In this document: positions 17,240-25,098 of the stretch, piece after piece | How the letters are laid out: every line of letters begins with the position of its first letter | Numbering within the stretch: position 1 is the stretch's first letter | Source of the DNA: Flavihumibacter fluminis | GTDB lineage: Bacteria > Bacteroidota > Bacteroidia > Chitinophagales > Chitinophagaceae | Length of the DNA: 64,000 nt | NCBI RefSeq assembly: GCF_021491375.1 | Contig: NZ_JAKEVY010000008.1 | Location: 1 to 64,000 of the forward strand | Direction of reading: 5' to 3' | Translations under genes and position numbers: made by a program | The notes under the pieces: generated by a model | Seen by the model: only the letters and a program-made list of their open reading frames with translations | What the model was told of the DNA's origin: nothing | Databases searched by the model: none

Positions 17240-17455
17240 ATGTCAGCCTCTAAAAAAAACCAGAAGGCAGTGCTGATAGCAATTGCCTGCCTCTTGTTTT
17301 TTAACTTTCCCCTGCTCTCCATTGCAAATCAACCCAAACAGATTGGCGATCTGCCTTTATTGCTGGTCTACCTGTTTTCCGGATGGCTGCTCTTTATTTT
17401 TCTGATTCGATCCATTCACCGCACTGCTCCCAAAAAACCAGATGAGCATGAGTAG
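17240..17455 (+). CDS. Small membrane protein preceding a symporter-type kinase
   Basis: The 71-residue product has two hydrophobic helices (about residues 10-27 and 36-58) separated by a short loop, and ends in a charged tail. This is the layout of DUF3311-like partners that precede sodium:solute symporter-family proteins. The ATG at 17240 is preferred over a GTG at 17234. Its end overlaps the kinase start by 14 bp, implying translational coupling. Confidence 0.75.
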   Translation: MSASKKNQKAVLIAIACLLFFNFPLLSIANQPKQIGDLPLLLVYLFSGWLLFIFLIRSIHRTAPKKPDEHE

Positions 17456-20159
17456 CTGGATCATTGCCGGAACCGCTTTAGGCTATTTGCTCCTGCTCAG
17501 CCTGCTGGCCTGGAGCGCAGAATCCGTGAGAAAAAAAAGGAAATCCTGGATAAATAACGGATATGTATATGCGTTATCAATGGCCGTTTACTGTACCGCC
17601 TGGACCTACTACGGCAGTGTTGGCAGAGCTGCCACCAGCGGACTGGATTTCCTGACTATTTATATTGGTCCAACAATTTTGTGTGCGCTTTTTTGGCCGG
17701 TTCTGCTCAAAATCATCCGCATCTGCAGAACACAGGGAATCACCAGTATTGCCGACCTGGTTTCAACCCGTTATGGAAAGAATTTTTCTCTGGCCGTTCT
17801 GGTTACCATTTTTTGCGTGATGGGAGTGATACCCTATATCGCACTTCAACTGAAAGCCATTGCCACCAGTTTCGATCTGCTTGCAGGTACAACTGGCAAC
17901 ACGAATCAGTCCATCTGGAAGGATAGCACATTTTATGGCACCCTGCTGCTAACTATTTTCATTCTGTTTTTTGGCACCAGATCGGTGGATGCAGCTGAAA
18001 AACATGAGGGACTGATAGCCGCGATTGCATTTGAATCAGTCATCAAGCTCGTAGCCTTTCTGGCAGCCGGTTTATTCATTACCTATGGTGTATTTAATGG
18101 CTTTTCTGATCTGTTTCAGCAGGCAAATGCGCAACCAAGATTGCAGCAGTTATTTACCTTCCAGGAAAACAATGCCTATACCAGTTGGTTTTCTATGCTG
18201 ACACTCTCCTTCTTCGCAATGCTGTTTCTGCCAAGACAGTTTCAGGTGAACGTAGTTGAAAACCTGGATGAAAACCACCTGAAAACAGCAGGCTGGGTTT
18301 TCCCCCTATATCTTTTTGTGATCAACCTTTTTGTAGTTCCCATAGCACTTGCAGGCTCTGTTTTATATCCCGGTGCTACTGCTAACCCAGACCTTTATGT
18401 ATTGAATATTCCCCTCGACCAGGGAAGACATCTGCTGAGCCTGCTGATATTTATCGGTGGGTTCTCGGCAGCAACAGGAATGATCATTGTAGAAACCATC
18501 GCACTAACAACTATGATTAGTAATCACCTGGCGCTTCCCTTACTTTTTTCGACCAACCGGCTGCACCAGGAATCCAGGCGCAACCTTTCTGCTGTTGTAC
18601 TTTGGGTGCGCAGAGGAAGTATCCTGCTCGTAATCGGCCTTTCATTGTTATACGACAAACTGGTGGCAGAACAGTATAGTCTTGTTTCCATAGGCCTTGT
18701 ATCTTTTGCAGCTGTTGCGCAGCTGGCACCTGCTGTACTGGGAGGCCTCTATTGGAAAGGAGCCTCTAAGAATGGAGCACTGGCCGGACTCGCCGCCGGC
18801 TTTATCTGCTGGATGTTCACCCTGCTGCTGCCTTCCCTTGCAGGAGCAGGACTGCTGGATAATTCCATTTTAGAAAATGGATATTTCGGGATCTCCTGGT
18901 TAAGGCCGGATGCACTATTCGGACTTACTTCCCTGGACCCCGTTTCACATTCCCTATTCTGGAGCCTTTTATTAAACAGCGGACTATTTGTGCTGGTTTC
19001 CATCAATGGCCAAAAGGGTACGAGGGAAACTTTCCAGGCAGAACTCTTTGTAGACTTTTTGACCAAAGAAAAGTTTGAAGTTGAACCCGCCGCTTGGAAG
19101 AATACAGCAAATCTGCCTGCACTCAGACTGCTTCTGCAAAATTTTATTGGTAGTGAAAGAGCTGTTAGTCTTTTTCAGAAGTATGCAAGCCGGCACCAAA
19201 TTCCCCTGAATACAACCACTGCAGATCCTCGGCTGGTGCAATTCACGGAAAAAATATTGGCCGGCGTAATTGGATCCGCATCAGCGCATATCCTGGTTTC
19301 ACGCGTTGCCAAAGCGGAGGAACTGAGCATGGAGGAAGTATTGAACCTTTTGCGGGAATCGCAGCAAATGATGGAACTGAATAAAGAACTAAGAAGAAAA
19401 TCGGCTGAACTGACACGTGTAACTGAACAACTTTCTGCACTCAATCGCCAATTGATGGCAATGGATGAAATGAAAGATGAATTTCTTTATACAGTAACGC
19501 ATGAACTCCGGACTCCCCTTACATCCATCCGGGCATTAACAGAACTGGTTCATGATAATCCAGAAATGCCGGAAAACCAAAAAACTGAATTCCTGGCTGC
19601 TGTGGTACGGGAAACAGAACGCTTGAGTCATTTAATTACCCAGGTGTTAAGTCTTGAACGCTTTGAATCCGGCAAACAGCCTTTAGAACTTCAAACTATA
19701 CAGACCAAAGAGCTGTTGGATGAAGCACTTTCTGATATTCAGCCACTTGTTCAGCAAAAAAAACTACGGATACAAACCCAACTCACTCATCCTTTTCAGT
19801 TGATCGAACTGGATCCAATTCTTGTTCGTCAGGTACTTTATAATCTTCTCACCAATGCAATACGGTTCTCGCCTGAATCAGGTACAATCCTTTTTGCAGC
19901 CGAAGTTTCCGGCAATCATCTTGAGATATCCGTGTCTGACCAGGGGAAAGGAATTCCTGAAGCAGCACTGGAGCTGATCTTTGATAAATTTTATCAGGCG
20001 CCCAACCAAACACTAAAAAAACCGGAAGGCAGCGGGCTTGGGCTGGCGATTTCCAAAAAAATTATTGAACTGCATACTGGAAATATCCGTGCTGAAAACA
20101 GGGAGGATGGAGGCGCCCGTTTTATCTTTATTCTGCCATTATCCCAAATAAACCTCTGA
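17442..20159 (+). CDS. Sodium:solute symporter-like sensor histidine kinase (CbrA/CrbS type)
   Basis: The N-terminal 530 residues form about 13 membrane spans of the SSS family (for example YALSMAVYCTAWTYYGSVGRAA and TQGITSIADLVSTRYGK). A coiled linker leads to a histidine kinase core: H-box with His687 in TVTHELRTPLTSI, the N-box NLLTNAIRFSPESG, and GKGIPEAALELIF and GSGLGLAISKKI. In Vibrio and Pseudomonas, kinases of this build (CrbS, CbrA) sense acetate or histidine flux and control acs. The response regulator follows after 1 bp. A link to acs is strongly suggested by position, not proven. Start may also be 17448. Confidence 0.93.
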   Translation: MSMSSWIIAGTALGYLLLLSLLAWSAESVRKKRKSWINNGYVYALSMAVYCTAWTYYGSVGRAATSGLDFLTIYIGPTILCALFWPVLLKIIRICRTQGITSIADLVSTRYGKNFSLAVLVTIFCVMGVIPYIALQLKAIATSFDLLAGTTGNTNQSIWKDSTFYGTLLLTIFILFFGTRSVDAAEKHEGLIAAIAFESVIKLVAFLAAGLFITYGVFNGFSDLFQQANAQPRLQQLFTFQENNAYTSWFSMLTLSFFAMLFLPRQFQVNVVENLDENHLKTAGWVFPLYLFVINLFVVPIALAGSVLYPGATANPDLYVLNIPLDQGRHLLSLLIFIGGFSAATGMIIVETIALTTMISNHLALPLLFSTNRLHQESRRNLSAVVLWVRRGSILLVIGLSLLYDKLVAEQYSLVSIGLVSFAAVAQLAPAVLGGLYWKGASKNGALAGLAAGFICWMFTLLLPSLAGAGLLDNSILENGYFGISWLRPDALFGLTSLDPVSHSLFWSLLLNSGLFVLVSINGQKGTRETFQAELFVDFLTKEKFEVEPAAWKNTANLPALRLLLQNFIGSERAVSLFQKYASRHQIPLNTTTADPRLVQFTEKILAGVIGSASAHILVSRVAKAEELSMEEVLNLLRESQQMMELNKELRRKSAELTRVTEQLSALNRQLMAMDEMKDEFLYTVTHELRTPLTSIRALTELVHDNPEMPENQKTEFLAAVVRETERLSHLITQVLSLERFESGKQPLELQTIQTKELLDEALSDIQPLVQQKKLRIQTQLTHPFQLIELDPILVRQVLYNLLTNAIRFSPESGTILFAAEVSGNHLEISVSDQGKGIPEAALELIFDKFYQAPNQTLKKPEGSGLGLAISKKIIELHTGNIRAENREDGGARFIFILPLSQINL

Positions 20160-20160
20160 T

Positions 20161-20529
20161 ATGCCGGGAAAAAAAATACTGGTTGTTGATGATGACCCAT
20201 ACATCCTGATGTCGCTGGAATTCCTGATGCAGAAAAACGGGTATTCAGTTGTTGTTGCCCGGAATGGAACGGAAGCACTTCAACTCGTTCAGCAGGAAAT
20301 TCCAGACCTGGTGGTACTCGATATCATGATGCCGGATATCGATGGTTATGCAATTTGTGAATTCATAAAAAAACAGCCCGCACTCAACCACATTATTGTA
20401 GTATTCCTGAGCGCGAAAACCAGGGAGTCCGACCAACGGAAAGGCCTTGAATTGGGCGCTGCAGCCTTTGTTTTCAAACCTTTCTCAACCCGCTCTCTTA
20501 TTAAAGAGATAAATCAATTATTGCGATAA
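20161..20529 (+). CDS. Single-domain response regulator
   Basis: The 122 residues consist only of a CheY-like receiver: acidic pocket Asp10-Asp12 (VVDDDPY), phosphorylation site Asp54 in LVVLDIMMPDIDG, a switch Ser in FLSAKT, and the conserved Lys in FVFKPFS. There is no output domain, unlike CrbR or CbrB, so it must signal through a partner protein or phosphorelay. It starts 1 bp after the kinase gene and is its likely cognate partner. A hairpin covers its stop codon. Confidence 0.94.
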   Translation: MPGKKILVVDDDPYILMSLEFLMQKNGYSVVVARNGTEALQLVQQEIPDLVVLDIMMPDIDGYAICEFIKKQPALNHIIVVFLSAKTRESDQRKGLELGAAAFVFKPFSTRSLIKEINQLLR

Positions 20530-20564
20530 CTCTTTGTTAAATGCCTTAACAATTAGTTATCTTT
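20525..20564 (+). terminator. Hairpin overlapping the response-regulator stop codon
   Basis: Two nested inverted repeats are seen: GATAACT (20525-20531) with AGTTATC (20555-20561), and TTGTTAA (20534-20540) with TTAACAA (20546-20552), 5-nt loop, followed by a short CTTT tract. AT-rich; a weak terminator or RNA-stabilising hairpin. Confidence 0.5.
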
Positions 20565-20591
20565 CAAGCTATTAATTTATTTTCGACCGCC

Positions 20592-20945
20592 ATGAAAAAT
20601 ACCCCCATAACAGGAAGGCCGAAATTCTTCGGTTCAAAAATGCTGATTACCGGCATTACCCTGTTATTCCTGGGTTTATTGGGTACAACACTGATTATGC
20701 TTCCGCTGGTTTCCAAGCAGAATAAATACTGTGTACTTAATTCAGTGGAAGAAGAAGCCGGCAGTAATAATCCAATCAACGAAGAACATAAGAGCGGAAA
20801 AACATTCTCAGTTTGTAATCTGGACGCTTGTGCCCTCCTGAGAACCGTTAATGCAGAAGATATTTTAAGGGTTGTTCCGGTATCCGAAAATCTTCCGGAC
20901 GATCAACTCTCCCAAACCCTCATTCAGCCTCCGGATCAGGCCTGA
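20592..20945 (+). CDS. Hypothetical single-pass membrane protein
   Basis: The 117-residue product has one strong hydrophobic helix (about residues 17-40: MLITGITLLFLGLLGTTLIM) and a polar C-terminal part with three Cys residues (NKYCVL, FSVCNLDACALL). By the positive-inside rule the tail would face the periplasm. I recognise no family. It lies between the kinase operon and the SulP gene on the same strand. Confidence 0.55.
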   Translation: MKNTPITGRPKFFGSKMLITGITLLFLGLLGTTLIMLPLVSKQNKYCVLNSVEEEAGSNNPINEEHKSGKTFSVCNLDACALLRTVNAEDILRVVPVSENLPDDQLSQTLIQPPDQA

Positions 20946-21033
20946 GCTTTTTATTGAAGTTTTTTACGGTACCCTGCCCCTTCCCTGTTGAAGACTGGTT
21001 ATCCCTTTCTATTATTCGAAACAATCAACCTGT

Positions 21034-22602
21034 ATGTCCAAACGTTTACAAAATCCGTTTGGGAATCTGTCGTCAGATATCCCATCCTCTATCGTAGTTT
21101 TTTTAGTTGCACTTCCCCTTTGCCTTGGTATTGCGCTGGGCTCCAACGCCCCCCTGTTTTCAGGTATTATTGCCGGAGTAGTGGGTGGTATCGTCATTGG
21201 CGCCCTAAGTGGCTCCCAACTTAGTGTTAGTGGTCCGGCTGCAGGACTAACAGCCATTGTTGTGGCAGCACTCGCTAAACTGCCAAGTTTTGAAGCTTTT
21301 TTAGTTAGCGTGGTAATTGCCGGGGTTTTGCAAATCATTCTTGGATATCTGAAAGCAGGGGTGCTGGGCGATTACATACCAGGAGCTGTCATCAAAGCAA
21401 TGCTGGCAGCTATCGGTTTGATCCTCATTCTGAAACAGTTACCTCACCTGGTTGGCTACGATGCAGATTTCGAAGGGGATGAAAGTTTCCGTCAACCGGA
21501 TGGCTCTAATACATTTACAGGCATCCTCAATTCCCTTAATCATATTATACCTGGTGCCGCCCTTATTGGTATTGCTTCTCTTCTGATTCATATAGTGTGG
21601 GATAAATATGTGGTGAAAATCGGCAAGTTTATGCAGCTGATTCCTGCACCATTGGTAGTGGTGCTAATTGGGGTAGCTATTAATCAGTTCTTCATCGCCT
21701 CGCAATCTCCCCTCGTGCTGCCCGATCATACCCTGGTGAATATTCCAAAAGCAGAAACCGTTGAGGAGTTTGTTAGCTTTTTTCAATTCCCGGATTTTGG
21801 TCATATCGCCAACTACAATGTATGGGTCGTAGCATTTACGCTTGCGATCGTAGCAAGCCTTGAAACTTTATTAAATATCGAAGCTTCGGATGAACTGGAT
21901 CCTTACCAGCGCGTAACCCCAACCAACCGCGAATTGAAGGCCCAGGGAGTAGGTAACCTGCTATCCGGATTCATTGGCGGCCTGCCCATCACTTCTGTTA
22001 TTGTAAGAACTTCAGCAAACGTTAATGCCGGTGCCAAAACCAAAATGTCGGCAATCCTTCATGGTTTGTTATTACTGCTATGTGTGGCATTTATCCCCAA
22101 TATCCTAAATATGATTCCATTACCAGCACTGGCAGCTGTACTCATTTATACCGGTTTCAAACTGGCGAAACCTTCTATTTTCAAAAAATTCTATCAAAGA
22201 GGCTGGGACCAGTTTGTTCCCTTCATCGTTACAATCATTGCTATCCTGCTGACCGATCTGCTGAAAGGCATCCTGGTAGGCTGTGTGGTTGGACTATTCT
22301 TTGTATTGCGCAGTAATTTCCGCTCAGCAGTTTTTGTGGTAAACGACGATAAAAACTATCTTTTCCGCCTGAGAAAGGATGTATCCTTCCTAAACAAACC
22401 AATCATTAAACACAAACTGGCCAAAGTTCCGGAAGACTCCTTTGTATTGATTGACGCCACCCGAGCCGACTTTCTCGACAAGGATGTAGTGGAAGTGATT
22501 GAAGATTTTATAATCAGTGCCCCTTTAAAAAATATTACTGTTCAACTTAAAAAAAGCGCGAATAAAGAACAGGGATTTTCTAACCATTCAGAAACTATTT
22601 AA
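21034..22602 (+). CDS. SulP family anion transporter, probable bicarbonate carrier
   Basis: The 522-residue protein has the SulP transmembrane core with GIALGSNAPLFSGIIAGVVGGI, the substrate-site LSVSGPAAGLTAIV and an EASDELDPYQRVTPTNRELKAQGVGNL segment, and ends in a STAS-like domain (about 445-515: FVLIDATRADFLDKDVVEVIEDF). SulP proteins exchange or symport sulfate, bicarbonate or other anions. The beta-carbonic anhydrase gene starts 12 bp downstream, an arrangement known for SulP bicarbonate importers, so bicarbonate is the favoured substrate. Confidence 0.9.
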   Translation: MSKRLQNPFGNLSSDIPSSIVVFLVALPLCLGIALGSNAPLFSGIIAGVVGGIVIGALSGSQLSVSGPAAGLTAIVVAALAKLPSFEAFLVSVVIAGVLQIILGYLKAGVLGDYIPGAVIKAMLAAIGLILILKQLPHLVGYDADFEGDESFRQPDGSNTFTGILNSLNHIIPGAALIGIASLLIHIVWDKYVVKIGKFMQLIPAPLVVVLIGVAINQFFIASQSPLVLPDHTLVNIPKAETVEEFVSFFQFPDFGHIANYNVWVVAFTLAIVASLETLLNIEASDELDPYQRVTPTNRELKAQGVGNLLSGFIGGLPITSVIVRTSANVNAGAKTKMSAILHGLLLLLCVAFIPNILNMIPLPALAAVLIYTGFKLAKPSIFKKFYQRGWDQFVPFIVTIIAILLTDLLKGILVGCVVGLFFVLRSNFRSAVFVVNDDKNYLFRLRKDVSFLNKPIIKHKLAKVPEDSFVLIDATRADFLDKDVVEVIEDFIISAPLKNITVQLKKSANKEQGFSNHSETI

Positions 22603-22614
22603 AAATCAGTAAAC

Positions 22615-23247
22615 ATGAAACAATACGAAAAACTTTTACTTGAAAACAAAGCATGGGCAGCAGAAACGGTTGAAGAAGATCCGGATTTTTTCAAACGCCT
22701 GGAGAATATTCAGCGTCCTGATTTCCTTTGGATAGGTTGCAGCGACAGCCGGGTGCCTGCCAATGAGATTACCAACACCCAGCCGGGTGAGATTTTCGTA
22801 CATAGAAATATCGCCAACATGGTCGTACACACAGATCTGAACCTGTTAAGTGTACTCGAATATGCTGTGGTTCATTTGAAAGTAAAACATGTGATCGTTT
22901 GCGGTCATTATGGTTGCGGTGGCGTAAAAGCAGCGATGACCCAACATAATTTTGGCATCATCAACAAATGGCTCAGAAATATTAAAGATGTATACCGATT
23001 CCACCGGGATGAAATCGATGCCATTCCCGATGAAGAGCAAAGAACCAACCGTTTGATTGAACTGAATGTGATTGAAGGAGTAATGAATCTCGCTAAAACA
23101 TCCATCATTCAGAAAGCCTGGAAATACAACCAGCAACCTCACCTGCATGGTTGGGTGTACGGGCTGAAAGACGGCTTGATCAAACCTGTATTTGAAATGC
23201 CAGCCAATACACATATTGACAGCATCTATGAGTATGATGACTTATAA
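22615..23247 (+). CDS. Beta-class carbonic anhydrase
   Basis: Interconverts CO2 and bicarbonate in the cytoplasm. The zinc ligands are visible as Cys42 (GCSDSRVPANEI, with the Asp44-Arg46 dyad), His98 and Cys101 (CGHYGCGGVKAA). The length of 210 residues is normal for Can-type enzymes. It follows the SulP gene by 12 bp, so the pair probably imports and equilibrates bicarbonate for carboxylation reactions. Confidence 0.96.
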   Translation: MKQYEKLLLENKAWAAETVEEDPDFFKRLENIQRPDFLWIGCSDSRVPANEITNTQPGEIFVHRNIANMVVHTDLNLLSVLEYAVVHLKVKHVIVCGHYGCGGVKAAMTQHNFGIINKWLRNIKDVYRFHRDEIDAIPDEEQRTNRLIELNVIEGVMNLAKTSIIQKAWKYNQQPHLHGWVYGLKDGLIKPVFEMPANTHIDSIYEYDDL

Positions 23248-23267
23248 TTCTGTAGGTTTGTTGAACT

Positions 23268-24176
23268 ATGTCAATCGCGGTTCAGTCTCTCAAGAAAGTT
23301 TATGGTCAGCAAACAGCTGTCAATAATATCTCCTTCTCTGTAAATCAGGGAGAAATAGTTGGATTTCTCGGCCCAAATGGTGCCGGGAAATCCACTACTA
23401 TGAAAATCCTTACCGGTTATCTGCAACCAGATGGCGGCACTGCCATGATTGCAGGGGTGGATGTTACGAAAGATCCCCTCGCTACCAAATCCAGGATCGG
23501 TTACCTGCCTGAATCCAACCCGCTTTATTATGACATGTATGTGCGGGAATACCTTCAGTTTATGGCTGAAGTACATGGTATAAGCGACAAAAAAGGCCGC
23601 ATCAATACCGTTATCAACCAGGTCGGATTAACACCGGAAAGCCATAAAAAAATCGGACAACTCTCCAAAGGTTATAAACAACGGGTTGGACTAGCGGCAG
23701 CTTTGATCCATGACCCGGAGGTTCTGATTCTGGATGAGCCCACCACCGGACTTGATCCCAACCAGATAATAGAAATAAGGGAAGTCATCCGTTCTCTCGG
23801 AGCCCAAAAAACCATTCTCTTTTCCACTCATATCCTTCAGGAAGTGGAAGCTGTTTGCAGCCGGGTAATCATTATCAATAAGGGAAACCTGATCGCAGAT
23901 AACAACCTGAAAGACCTCCAGGCCAGCCACAGTAAACCAGTGATCCGGGTTCAATTCAAAGAAGCCCTGGAAGCTCAATGGCTGGAAAGAGCGGTTACGA
24001 GCCTGAAAGCATTACAGAAAATCAATGCCTTTGAATGGCAACTGGAAGCAGCCGATCCTGTAGAAGCAAAAAAACAGCTGCTGGCCCTCAGTGTTGAACA
24101 TAACTTGAACATCGTATCTCTCCAAAGTAGTGATCAAAGCCTGGAAGATGTGTTCCGTTCACTAACGAACTCTTAA
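23268..24176 (+). CDS. gldA: ABC transporter ATP-binding protein, GldA-like
   Basis: The 302 residues form an ABC ATPase: Walker A GPNGAGKST (35-43), Q-loop region YLPESNPLYYDMYVREYL, signature LSKGYKQRVGLAAAL and Walker B ILDEPTTGLD with the His switch STHILQEVEAVC. YLPESNPLYYDM is typical of GldA, which with GldF and GldG supports gliding motility in Bacteroidota. gldF/gldG are not adjacent. The gene is followed without a gap by an FkbM methyltransferase frame. A generic ABC-2 exporter ATPase is the alternative. Confidence 0.82.
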   Translation: MSIAVQSLKKVYGQQTAVNNISFSVNQGEIVGFLGPNGAGKSTTMKILTGYLQPDGGTAMIAGVDVTKDPLATKSRIGYLPESNPLYYDMYVREYLQFMAEVHGISDKKGRINTVINQVGLTPESHKKIGQLSKGYKQRVGLAAALIHDPEVLILDEPTTGLDPNQIIEIREVIRSLGAQKTILFSTHILQEVEAVCSRVIIINKGNLIADNNLKDLQASHSKPVIRVQFKEALEAQWLERAVTSLKALQKINAFEWQLEAADPVEAKKQLLALSVEHNLNIVSLQSSDQSLEDVFRSLTNS

Positions 24177-24187
24177 AACTCTATCAC

Positions 24188-24970
24188 CTGAATCTGATAT
24201 TTGATCTTGGTGCCAATAAAGGAAAGAATATTCCTTATTACCTCTCTAAAGCTGCTACTGTAGTTGCGGTTGAGGCGAATCCTGTTTTAGCCAAAGCATT
24301 GGCAAACCAATACCAGAAAGAAATTCAAAGTGGTCGTTTGATAATTGAAAATAAATGTATTACTGGTCAAAACGTAGATGAAAAGGAAATTGAATTTTAT
24401 ATCCACCGCTACCATTCAGGACTTAGTACTTTAAATGTGCCTAAGAATAATAGCTATGATTATAAGAAAATTCGGGTAATCGGGTGTTCCTTCAAGGATC
24501 TTATAACAACATATGGAGCGCCTGATATGGTCAAAATTGATCTTGAAGGTGCTGATCTAAATGTGTTGGAATCGATCCATCAAAATCCTCCTTTCCCAGA
24601 TTATATTTCAGTAGAGAATTGTGGGCCTGAGACCTTAAACAACTTATTGAAATTCAATAAATATTCAAGATTCAATATTGTCTCCTTTTATAATTTCAAG
24701 TCTGTTTATGGATATACCGGAATTGACACGGCAGGTCCCTTTGGAGCAGATATTAAAAGCCCCTGGCTTAGTAGAGAAAAAATAATTGAAGTTTTTGATC
24801 AAATGCCTGACCCATGGTTTGATATTCATGCAACATCCATCAATTTCCCATTACATATGCCAGACCTGAATTTTTATCAAAAAAAAATCAATCTGCTACT
24901 CTGGTTGAAATCAATCCTTCCCAATCCACTCAAATCCTTAATAAAAAAAATTATTGGATTTTCCCGTTAA
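24188..24970 (+). CDS. FkbM family methyltransferase lacking a canonical start codon
   Basis: The frame encodes a SAM-binding motif (IFDLGANKGKN), a second strand VVAVEANPVLAKAL and the FkbM feature MVKIDLEGADLNVLESI, so it is an FkbM-type O-methyltransferase, often acting on sugars or lipids. In this frame there is no ATG, GTG or TTG between the stop at 24131 and a TTG at 24299 that lies after motif I. Translation from CTG at 24188 or 24194 would give about 260 residues with motif I intact; otherwise the 5' end has been lost. It begins 12 bp after gldA and has lower GC content than its neighbours, consistent with acquisition. Confidence 0.6.
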   Translation: MNLIFDLGANKGKNIPYYLSKAATVVAVEANPVLAKALANQYQKEIQSGRLIIENKCITGQNVDEKEIEFYIHRYHSGLSTLNVPKNNSYDYKKIRVIGCSFKDLITTYGAPDMVKIDLEGADLNVLESIHQNPPFPDYISVENCGPETLNNLLKFNKYSRFNIVSFYNFKSVYGYTGIDTAGPFGADIKSPWLSREKIIEVFDQMPDPWFDIHATSINFPLHMPDLNFYQKKINLLLWLKSILPNPLKSLIKKIIGFSR

Positions 24971-25079
24971 CCCCCTTCTGGCATTCACCCCCCCTTTTGC
25001 CCCGGTACTCCATCTCTACTCCCTCTTCCATTCCTCCATCTTCTATTCTCCTTCTCACTCCTCACGTTTCACATCTCAC
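24971..25079. repeat. Composite repeat block B: pyrimidine tract plus heptamer array
   Basis: A C/T-rich tract (24971-25053) contains the 33-bp segment 25019-25051 shared with block A. It is followed by about four reverse-oriented copies of the GTGARAC heptamer (25052-25079; TCACGTTTCACATCTCAC on plus). It ends 8 bp before the -7 box of korA. Confidence 0.8.
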
Positions 25080-25086
25080 CTCTCCT

Positions 25087-25094
25087 TACCTTTG
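25087..25094 (+). promoter_or_regulatory. -7 box of korA, very close to the start codon
   Basis: TACCTTTG is a perfect TAnnTTTG match and ends 4 bp before the ATG at 25099. If used, the transcript would be leaderless or nearly so. The heptamer repeat lies just upstream; a TTTC occurs 16 bp before the box. Confidence 0.55.
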
Positions 25095-25098
25095 CACC

